The notes beneath the pieces were generated by a model. It was not told where the DNA came from, did no database searches, and saw nothing but the letters and a program-made list of their open reading frames with translations. Made by a program: the position numbers and the translations under genes. This document shows positions 52,667 to 61,874 of a DNA stretch of 64,000 bases, piece by piece. Position 1 is the stretch's first letter, and each line of letters opens with the position of its first letter. This DNA is from Algoriphagus boseongensis (GTDB lineage Bacteria; Bacteroidota; Bacteroidia; Cytophagales; Cyclobacteriaceae), in NCBI RefSeq assembly GCF_004362805.1, contig NZ_SNYF01000005.1, positions 1,198,688-1,262,687 of the forward strand. The letters run 5' to 3'.

Positions 52667-52751
52667 ATTGGGCAGTTGTAATTTAGCTTCAAATTTGAAG
52701 CTCTTTTAAGATTGGCCCGATAGATGCTTCTATTTTTTAAAATATTAGACT

Positions 52752-52961
52752 ATGAGAATCCTAGGAGTAATTTTAATCGTCATTGGTATTGCCATGTTCT
52801 TTTCTTCTGGAATTAGCTTCACCACCAAAGAAAAAGTCATTGATGCCGGTCCAATTCAAATTTCGGCTGATAAGCAAAATAACATCGCATGGCCTTCCTA
52901 TGCGGGAGGAGTCGTAGCTGTAGCTGGTGTATTTTTGGTCTTATTCGGAAAAAAGAAATAA
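52752..52961 (+). CDS. DUF3185 small membrane protein
   Basis: A 69-residue protein with two membrane spans (about 3-20 and 48-64) and a lysine-rich cytoplasmic end (FGKKK). The pattern MRILGVILIVIGIAMFFSSG and the short polar loop match DUF3185. No function is known. It lies between the DUF202 gene and a terminator. Confidence 0.88.
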   Translation: MRILGVILIVIGIAMFFSSGISFTTKEKVIDAGPIQISADKQNNIAWPSYAGGVVAVAGVFLVLFGKKK

Positions 52962-52998
52962 AAAAACTCCCAAAGACTGATGCCTTTGGGAGTTTTGT
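52962..52998. terminator. Bidirectional terminator between DUF3185 and ppk1
   Basis: A 10-bp stem ACTCCCAAAG / CTTTGGGAGT (52966-52975 and 52984-52993), preceded by six A and followed by TTTGTATTTT. It serves both convergent genes. Confidence 0.9.
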
Positions 52999-53017
52999 AT
53001 TTTAAAGATCATTTGGA

Positions 53018-55144
53018 TTAATTTCCAACCAATCGAACTTGCATTACTTCGTCGGCCTGAACTCTGAAAAACTCCTTGTGAACATTGAATTCCCCTTCCT
53101 GCTCTGAAGGATGTTTGGTAAGGTAAGTTCCATCTTCTTGCATCACATAGGCATTGACATTATCTCTGAGATTATAAGAAAGGATATTCATCAATTGCCT
53201 TTCAAGAAGTGGTGACTCAACCTTGAACAGTGATTCCAGTCTTTTATCAAAACTTCTCACCATCATGTCCGCACTTCCTGAATAGGTTCTGGTATTTCCA
53301 TTATTATGGAAATGATAAATTCTGCTGTGCTCCAAGAAGTCACCAACAATTGAGATCACCTCAATATTCTCACTCAACCCAGGTCTACCAGGTCTCAAAC
53401 AACAAATCCCCCTTACGATCAATTTGATGGTTACTCCGGATTGGGAAGCCCTATACAAAGCATAGATAATTTCTGAATCCTCCAATGAGTTTACCTTGAT
53501 GAAAATTCCACTTGGAAGACCATTTCTGGCGTTGTCTGCTTCCTGTTCTATGAATTCAATTAACTGTCTCCTCATATCTCTTGGAGCAGTAATCAGATTT
53601 CGGTAATCACTTGGCAGGGAATGTCCTGTGATTACGTTGAAAAATTCCGACACATCATTCGCTAAGGTTTCATTGGTCGTCAAAAGCCCAATATCAGTAT
53701 AAAGCCTTGCCGTATCCTCATTGTAATTACCTGAGCCTAAATGAACATATCGGGTAATTTCAGAAGCATCTTTTTTAACAATCAGAAGAAGTTTGGTATG
53801 GGTTTTCAGGTTTGAAATCCCATAAATCACAAAGCAACCAGCCTTTTGAAGCTTTTTGGCTTCCCTGATATTGTTCTCCTCATCAAATCTCGCCTTCACC
53901 TCAAAAAGAACCGATACGTGTTTTCCATTTTCAGCTGCACGAAGGAGCGCTCTGGTAATCCTGCTCTCTTTCGCCAATCTGTAAATGGTCATTTTGATCG
54001 CCATCACATCCGGATCTTCAGCAGCCTTTTCTATCAAGTCCAAGATGGAATCAATGTTATTGTAAGGATGATGAAGTAAAATATCTTTCTCCTTGAGAAT
54101 GTCGAAAATATCCGCTCTACCCTCTTCTTGATAGGAAAGGGGTTTTACAGGGTCAGGAACCTGTGGCAACCGATCCCTAAATCGCTTATTTCCAACAATT
54201 TGCCAAAGACCAGTGAAATCGATCATACTGATTCTTTTCACCATAAAAACAGAGTCAGGTCGCAAATTCCATCGCTCTAAAAGAGAATTGAGCATCCATT
54301 TGGAATAGCCTTCTTCAATCTCAATTCGAACTACACGACCGGTCTTTCTCTCCATTAATTTCCTTTTCACCTCTTCCAGGAAATTGGCATCCATATCCTC
54401 ACTTTCTTCCAAAGTGAAGTCTCCATTTCTGGTGATTCGGAAAAGACTGACTGATTCAATTTCCACATTTCGGAAAAGAGAAATCAAATTTTCTCGAATC
54501 ACCTCTTCGATCGGGATTAAGGTCAAAGAGTTTTCTCTTTCGATCTCAAAAAATCTGGGAATATTAGCCGGAATCTGCACAAAACTCATTTTGCGCATAT
54601 CCTTTTTTTCTCCTGGACTGGTAGTTACCACGCCAAATACCAAGAGTTTATTCATCAAAATCGGGAAGGTTCTATACCCGTCATAAACCATAGGAGTAAG
54701 CATGGGGTAAATGGCCTTCATGAAATAATCCTTGACCTTATCCTGCTCCTCGGCGATAAGCTTGGAGACATTGACTACAGAAATCCCCTCTTGATGAAGT
54801 TCAGGAAGAATAACTTTGGTAAAATGCTCATGCTGATCCAAATGAAATCGCTGACAATCCTTCATCAACTTTTCCTTAAAAGGATCCTCTCTCAAGCCTG
54901 AATAATCCACCCGCTCCTTATCGTAGTCCAGATAATTGTAAAGCGAGCCCACTCGGATCATGAAAAATTCATCCAAGTTGGAAGCGGTAATGGCTAGAAA
55001 TTTAAGCTTCTCAAAAATGGTTCGATGGGCTTTTTTGGATTGATCCAAAACCCGATCATTGAATTTTACCCAACTTAAATCCCGGCTAACCAGATCACTT
55101 TTTTGAATGATTGCCTCGTATTTATCTCCGACTGCAAGTTTCAT
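53018..55144 (-). CDS. ppk1: Polyphosphate kinase 1
   Basis: A 708-residue enzyme that makes polyphosphate from ATP. The N-terminal domain has SWVKFNDRVLDQS and ITASNLDEFFMIRVGS. The catalytic domains carry the autophosphorylated His468 in YVHLGSGNYNEDTARLYTD and the second histidine region HSRIYHFHNNG (about residue 605), followed by YSGSADMMVRSFDKR. All are as in characterised PPK1. It lies alone in its transcript, between gyrB (downstream neighbour on the same strand but upstream by position, 92 bp with a terminator) and the convergent DUF3185 gene. Confidence 0.97.
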   Translation of the reverse strand: MKLAVGDKYEAIIQKSDLVSRDLSWVKFNDRVLDQSKKAHRTIFEKLKFLAITASNLDEFFMIRVGSLYNYLDYDKERVDYSGLREDPFKEKLMKDCQRFHLDQHEHFTKVILPELHQEGISVVNVSKLIAEEQDKVKDYFMKAIYPMLTPMVYDGYRTFPILMNKLLVFGVVTTSPGEKKDMRKMSFVQIPANIPRFFEIERENSLTLIPIEEVIRENLISLFRNVEIESVSLFRITRNGDFTLEESEDMDANFLEEVKRKLMERKTGRVVRIEIEEGYSKWMLNSLLERWNLRPDSVFMVKRISMIDFTGLWQIVGNKRFRDRLPQVPDPVKPLSYQEEGRADIFDILKEKDILLHHPYNNIDSILDLIEKAAEDPDVMAIKMTIYRLAKESRITRALLRAAENGKHVSVLFEVKARFDEENNIREAKKLQKAGCFVIYGISNLKTHTKLLLIVKKDASEITRYVHLGSGNYNEDTARLYTDIGLLTTNETLANDVSEFFNVITGHSLPSDYRNLITAPRDMRRQLIEFIEQEADNARNGLPSGIFIKVNSLEDSEIIYALYRASQSGVTIKLIVRGICCLRPGRPGLSENIEVISIVGDFLEHSRIYHFHNNGNTRTYSGSADMMVRSFDKRLESLFKVESPLLERQLMNILSYNLRDNVNAYVMQEDGTYLTKHPSEQEGEFNVHKEFFRVQADEVMQVRLVGN

Positions 55145-55208
55145 ATCACTTGTTATTCAAATCAAAAGCAAATAGGCTCTAGGATGACCAGAACCGATAA
55201 ATTATTTA

Positions 55209-55235
55209 AAAAAAGGGGCAAGAAGCCCCTTTTTG
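55209..55235 (-). terminator. Terminator of gyrB
   Basis: On the minus strand AAAAGGGGC pairs with GCCCCTTTT across a short loop and is followed by more T. It starts just after the gyrB stop and separates gyrB from ppk1. Confidence 0.88.
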
Positions 55236-55236
55236 A

Positions 55237-57213
<1,977 letters not shown>

Positions 57214-57334
57214 TCAAATGCGGGCTAAAAAGGTGATTTTATCTTAAATTTTACAAGCTGCAAGATAGGTAAAAAAAGTGAGTTAACACAGCTTTATTCC
57301 AAGCTGAATTGAGGGTTTTTAAGGGTTTTTCAGA

Positions 57335-57721
57335 TTAATACTGACCTGTGCTCAGCATAACCAAATTGCAGGCAGGAAGTACCTCAATCCCAGCAGCTTG
57401 AGCTCTCTTAAAAAAATCAGGATTTTCGGCTCCGGGATTAAAAATAATTCGATTGGGATTCAAACCAATCAAATAATCAATCCATTCAGTCTGGTGGTCG
57501 GGACCGATATACAAGGTAATGGTATGAATACCCTCTAAATGAGGCTTTTTTCTTAAATCAAGGATTTCTTTACCGAAGACCTCACCCTTCTTAATTCCAA
57601 TGGGGATAAAATCAATTTTTCGATCAGAAAACATCTTGGCCGCCAAATAGGCATACCGAGAAGGATTGGTAGTCGCCCCGACAAGAAGTGTTTTGAAGTT
57701 TTTGGTATCAACGGCTGCCAT
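57335..57721 (-). CDS. CoA-binding-domain protein (YccU-like)
   Basis: A 128-residue single Rossmann-type CoA-binding domain: TLLVGATTNPSRYAYLAAKM, then FIPIGIKKGEVFGKEIL, TITLYIGPDHQTEWIDYLIG, FNPGAENPDFFKRAQAAGIE and a closing CNLVMLSTGQY. Members of the YccU group bind CoA but the role is unknown. The ATG at 57721 was preferred to the first ATG at 57739, which adds six residues before the conserved part; either way the gene overlaps the end of the next one upstream. Confidence 0.9.
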   Translation of the reverse strand: MAAVDTKNFKTLLVGATTNPSRYAYLAAKMFSDRKIDFIPIGIKKGEVFGKEILDLRKKPHLEGIHTITLYIGPDHQTEWIDYLIGLNPNRIIFNPGAENPDFFKRAQAAGIEVLPACNLVMLSTGQY

Positions 57722-58667
57722 AGACCCGATCTCTTTCAAAGGTATCCATATGCCTATGTTTCTTACTCTCGTAAATGTCAGCCAGAGTGATCATGATCCC
57801 TGTTTCCTCCACTTCCCCAAACTCATCATTCAAAGCCGTTCCAAAAGTCCGCATAGTTGGTGAAAGGTTCATGTAGGTATTGATCAAAGGAGGAATATTT
57901 TCTCCCAAGACTCTAATTCTACTGTTCAAAAGCTTATACCCTTCTTTGTAATCTAAATCCTGAAATGGATTGGGCTGGGATAAAACATCCGTATCATAGC
58001 TCAATCGTAAATTTGGCTTAGGCTCTACAAGTGCTTCATGATCAGGAAAATAATGATTCATGAAAAGTAACAATAAATCCCTTCCTTCCCGGTTGTAATG
58101 CGGGTACATGGTCACTTTTCCAAACAAATATTTTACATCCGGATTGAGCAATACCACTGCCCCGAGACCATCCCAAAGATTATCCAAACTGAATAAGCCT
58201 TTTCGATTATCTAAGCTGGGTTGGTATTGTGGTTGAACAAATGACCTCCCCAATTCCAAGGTATAAGGGATGTATTCCTCGATGAATTTTTTAGAAAAAT
58301 CAAATAAATGCGTCGTGGAAAGGTTCAAAACTCCATCTTCTAACACCGCATTTTTGCACATGATTACCCGATATCCGGCGACGATTTCTTCGTCCTCCTC
58401 ATTCCAAGTAATCAGCTGATCGTAACATTTTTCGCAGGTATCGTTTTCATCTAAATCAAGCTCCTGACCTGTTCCACCTCCAGCACTTCTAAAAGTCAGC
58501 TCCCGAAGTCTTCCAATCTCGCGAACTACATTGGGTGCATTGTGGTGATTCACCAAGTAAACCAGATTGTTCCCATTATTGGTATATCGCAAAAAGCGCT
58601 CGGGAGTCAACTCTGCTTTGAGTAGCTCTCGGGATATAGGGGGAATGATAGGAACCTCCTTATGCAT
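57708..58667 (-). CDS. GNAT-fold N-acyltransferase, OlsB/GlsB-like
   Basis: A 319-residue acyltransferase of the family that attaches a 3-hydroxy fatty acid to the amino group of ornithine, glycine or another amino acid, the first step of aminolipid synthesis. Motifs: RLRELTFRSAGGGTGQELDLDENDTCEKCYDQLITW near residues 55-90 (quoted in parts: ELTFRSAGGGTG; DENDTCEKCYDQLI), AGYRVIMC, ELGRSFVQPQYQ and GKVTMYPHYN. The ATG at 58667 is used; a TTG four codons upstream is in frame. It overlaps the acyltransferase gene at 58660 by eight bases. Together they look like the GlsB/GlsA pair of Bacteroides. Confidence 0.88.
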   Translation of the reverse strand: MHKEVPIIPPISRELLKAELTPERFLRYTNNGNNLVYLVNHHNAPNVVREIGRLRELTFRSAGGGTGQELDLDENDTCEKCYDQLITWNEEDEEIVAGYRVIMCKNAVLEDGVLNLSTTHLFDFSKKFIEEYIPYTLELGRSFVQPQYQPSLDNRKGLFSLDNLWDGLGAVVLLNPDVKYLFGKVTMYPHYNREGRDLLLLFMNHYFPDHEALVEPKPNLRLSYDTDVLSQPNPFQDLDYKEGYKLLNSRIRVLGENIPPLINTYMNLSPTMRTFGTALNDEFGEVEETGIMITLADIYESKKHRHMDTFERDRVYGSR

Positions 58668-59481
58668 GCGACTTTTCAAGTTTGTAAACCTCTTCCTTTA
58701 TTTTCTCCGCCCACTGGGCATCTTTTTTAGGTTGATCAAATTGCTCATAGGAAATGGGCTTTCCTATTCGAATTTCAATTTTTTTCTTCCTCTGGTGGTA
58801 CATTTCATCCACCAGCCAAAACATCTCTAAATTGGCTTTTAGGCCAAACTTCTTCCTCCAATTAGCAAGATTGTAAAAAAACTCAGAATTCCTTCCTCCG
58901 ATGTGGCATGGCAGTATATCCAATTGATATTTTCTGGCCTTGGTGACAAAACTCTTCTTCCATTCCAAATCTTTAATCACTCCATTTTGCTTTCTGGAAA
59001 CCAATCCTGCCGGAAAAATCAAGACCGCATGTCCATTGGCATAGGCCTCTTCTATTTTCTGATTGGCTTCTTTGGAGTTTTTCCCATGCTTATTGACCGG
59101 GACAAAAATCGGTTCAAAATTGTCAAAAGTCATCAGGAGGTCGTTGACCAAAAAGCGAATATCTGGTCTATATTTCCCCACAGCATGGATTAAAGCAATT
59201 CCATCCATTCCACCCAAGGGATGATTTGAAGCCAAAATCAAGCCTCCTTCTTTTGGAAGATTTTCTGCACCATATAAAACTATATGAATCTCAAATTCCT
59301 CAATTAAGGCAGCGGCAAAATCAAGCCCCTTTTTATCCAAATGCTTTTTTAACACGGAATTCAGCCACTCCTCATGCGTCACCCGCTTGATGTAATTCAA
59401 CACAAACCCAGGCATCCACTTTAAGAGGCTTGGATTCTTTGAACTAATGGCTTTTTCTATGTCAATAAATTTTTTGGACAT
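58660..59481 (-). CDS. Lysophospholipid-type acyltransferase, OlsA/GlsA-like
   Basis: A 273-residue PlsC-fold O-acyltransferase. The usual H-x4-D catalytic motif appears as NHPLGGMDG (five residues between His and Asp), and the second block as FPAGLVSRK instead of FPEGTRS; both forms are characteristic of the Bacteroidota branch that works with the N-acyltransferase above, adding the second fatty acid to a lyso-amino-acid lipid. The start is the ATG at 59481; the TTG three codons earlier is unlikely. First gene of the pair; the next start lies inside its end. Confidence 0.9.
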   Translation of the reverse strand: MSKKFIDIEKAISSKNPSLLKWMPGFVLNYIKRVTHEEWLNSVLKKHLDKKGLDFAAALIEEFEIHIVLYGAENLPKEGGLILASNHPLGGMDGIALIHAVGKYRPDIRFLVNDLLMTFDNFEPIFVPVNKHGKNSKEANQKIEEAYANGHAVLIFPAGLVSRKQNGVIKDLEWKKSFVTKARKYQLDILPCHIGGRNSEFFYNLANWRKKFGLKANLEMFWLVDEMYHQRKKKIEIRIGKPISYEQFDQPKKDAQWAEKIKEEVYKLEKSHA

Positions 59482-59719
59482 TGACTCCAATAAGTGATTT
59501 TGGGGGTTGGGAATCGGGAAAATTGAGAACCGATTTAGTCAAAAGTAATAAAAAATAGCCCCAAGCAAGAAACAGGGCAATTGGAAAAACCCATTTCTCT
59601 GAAAACCAATAAAATGGATTTTATCTTAAAGTATCAGAGATTGAATCCATTTGAAAGCTTAGCGTCATTTGATTCCTGCATTTACCAGAAGCAATTTGAT
59701 ATTCCCTATTTTTGTCCCA

Positions 59720-60616
59720 ATGAAAGAAACCATTTTATCACTTTGTCCAGGTCCTTGGAAAGATTATGAACTGATCGACACAGGAGGATTTGAAAAGCTT
59801 GAGCGCTTCGGTAAATATATTCTAAGTCGCCCAGAACCTCAGGCAATCTGGGACAAAAGCCTTTCTGAGGATGATTGGAGAAAACTAGCGCATGCGCATT
59901 TTGCGAAGGAAAAAAACAACCCTGAAAAAGGTCAATGGCAGCAGCTGAAATCCATGCCTCACAATTGGCAAATTGGCTATGAAAATAAGGATGGCTTAAA
60001 AATCACCCTAAATCTTGCCCAAACTTCCTTCAAGCATATCGGACTTTTTCCCGAGCAGGCCGTGAATTGGGATTACATTTTTGAGAAAGTAAAAGCCTTT
60101 CCCGGTTCAAAGCCCAAGATTTTAAACTTGTTTGGATACACCGGCGCAGCAAGCGTAGCGGCTAGAGCAGCAGGTGCTGAAGTTTCCCATTTGGACTCAG
60201 TAAAGCAGGTAGTTACCTGGACCAAACACAACATGGAATCTTCAGGACTGGACGGAATTCGCTGGATCGTGGATGATGCCATGAAATTCATCAAACGTGA
60301 AGCTCGAAGAGGAAATATATACCAAGGGATTATCCTAGATCCTCCAGCCTATGGACGGGGACCAGATGGAGAAAAGTGGATTTTGGAAGAGCAAATCAAC
60401 GAAATGCTCAAAACCTGTAAGGAGATTCTCGATCCGAAAAATCATTTCCTGATCCTGAATATGTATTCATTGAGTTTCTCCTCCATTATCGCAGCCAATC
60501 TGATCCAATCCAATTTCGGGGAAGTAAAAAATGCAGAACATGGGGAACTCTATCTTCAGGAAAAACAAGGTAAAAAGCTCCCATTGGGCATTTTCTTCAG
60601 ATTTTCAAGTTTTTGA
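59720..60616 (+). CDS. SAM-dependent methyltransferase, RlmI/23S rRNA type
   Basis: A 298-residue class I methyltransferase, started at the ATG at 59720 (MKETILSLCPGPWKDYEL) rather than 59669, since the added residues are unlike the family. SAM motif I is ILNLFGYTGAASVAARAAGA, motif IV is ILDPPAYGRGPDG. The N-terminal part has the FKHIGLFPEQAVNWDYI block of the RlmI/RlmK-like group, which lacks the PUA domain here. It most likely methylates a cytosine of 23S rRNA; the exact position cannot be stated. It ends 15 bases before the aminotransferase gene. Confidence 0.9.
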   Translation: MKETILSLCPGPWKDYELIDTGGFEKLERFGKYILSRPEPQAIWDKSLSEDDWRKLAHAHFAKEKNNPEKGQWQQLKSMPHNWQIGYENKDGLKITLNLAQTSFKHIGLFPEQAVNWDYIFEKVKAFPGSKPKILNLFGYTGAASVAARAAGAEVSHLDSVKQVVTWTKHNMESSGLDGIRWIVDDAMKFIKREARRGNIYQGIILDPPAYGRGPDGEKWILEEQINEMLKTCKEILDPKNHFLILNMYSLSFSSIIAANLIQSNFGEVKNAEHGELYLQEKQGKKLPLGIFFRFSSF

Positions 60617-60631
60617 CCCGAAACCAAAATC

Positions 60632-61813
60632 ATGAATAATCGTCAACTTTTCCTTTCCCATTTAGCCCAAACCACCGATTTTCCTCTGATGATTGAGGTG
60701 GAAAAGGCGGAAGGAATTTTTCTCTTTGGACCAAAAGGAGAAAAATACATGGACCTCATATCCGGGATTGGAGTAAGTAATGTGGGGCATCGGCATCCCA
60801 AGGTTTTGGAAGCCATCCAAAACCAACTCGAAAAGTATCTGCACTTGATGGTTTATGGAGAATATGTGCAGTCTCCACAGGTTCTTTTGGCTAAAGCTCT
60901 GACGGATACTCTTCCCTCCCATCTAAATAATGTTTACCTAGTCAACAGTGGTTCTGAGGCTGTTGAAGGAGCCTTGAAACTTGCCAAAAGATTTACCAAT
61001 AGAAGGGAAATCCTCTCCTGCGTCAATGCTTACCATGGGAGCAGTCATGGTTCTTTGAGTGTGGGAGGAAATGAAATCTTCAAAAGAGCATATCGACCTC
61101 TCTTACCTGGTATAAAAAATATCGTCTACGGAAGCTATTCTGACCTAGCTCAAATTACAGAGAACACCGCTGCGATAATAATTGAAACCATCCAAGGAGA
61201 AGCTGGGATACGGGTGGCATGCAAAGAATATTTCCAAGCCCTGAGAAAAAAATGTGACGAAACCGGCACCCTTTTAATTCTGGATGAAATACAGGCTGGA
61301 TTCGGACGAACAGGCAAATTTTGGGCTTTTGAGCACTTTGGGATAGTTCCGGATATTTTGGTTTGTGCCAAAGGAATGGGTGGAGGAATGCCAATTGGAG
61401 CCTTCATTGCAAATAAAGAGGTCATGGGAGTTTTTAAAAACAACCCCCTACTCGGCCATATCACCACTTTTGGGGGACATCCCGTAAGTGCGGCAGCTTC
61501 CTTGGCTACCATTAATGCGCTTAAAGAAGAAAAATTAATCGAGCAGGTAGAAGCCAAGGCAAACCTGTTCAAAAGCCTTTTGATTCATCCCAAAATCATG
61601 GAGATCAGAAATAAAGGTCTCATGATGGCTGTTCAGTTTGAGTCTTTTGAAATGCTTAAGAAGATCATAGACCGGGCAATTGAATTGGGGGTAATTACTG
61701 ATTGGTTCTTGTTCTGCGATGATTCCATGAGAATCGCACCTCCTTTGGTTATTTCTGAGGAAGAAATCCGGGAAGCCTGCCAAATCATTCTAAGAGCTAT
61801 GGAGGAAGCTTAA
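60632..61813 (+). CDS. Class III PLP-dependent aminotransferase
   Basis: A 393-residue enzyme of the acetylornithine/4-aminobutyrate aminotransferase family. Motifs: GIGVSNVGHRHPKVLEA, VNSGSEAVEGALKLAKR, AYHGSSHGSLS, LILDEIQAGFGRTGKFWAFE and the PLP lysine in CAKGMGGGMPIGAF. Length and sequence fit an acetylornithine or succinyldiaminopimelate-type enzyme, but without arginine genes nearby the substrate is open. Start ATG at 60632 follows the methyltransferase by 15 bases, so the two may be co-transcribed. Confidence 0.93.
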   Translation: MNNRQLFLSHLAQTTDFPLMIEVEKAEGIFLFGPKGEKYMDLISGIGVSNVGHRHPKVLEAIQNQLEKYLHLMVYGEYVQSPQVLLAKALTDTLPSHLNNVYLVNSGSEAVEGALKLAKRFTNRREILSCVNAYHGSSHGSLSVGGNEIFKRAYRPLLPGIKNIVYGSYSDLAQITENTAAIIIETIQGEAGIRVACKEYFQALRKKCDETGTLLILDEIQAGFGRTGKFWAFEHFGIVPDILVCAKGMGGGMPIGAFIANKEVMGVFKNNPLLGHITTFGGHPVSAAASLATINALKEEKLIEQVEAKANLFKSLLIHPKIMEIRNKGLMMAVQFESFEMLKKIIDRAIELGVITDWFLFCDDSMRIAPPLVISEEEIREACQIILRAMEEA

Positions 61814-61874
61814 ACCCTTTTATCCAGCTATTTCCTAACTATCTTTCCCTTATAGTTTCAAAAAATCACCACCC

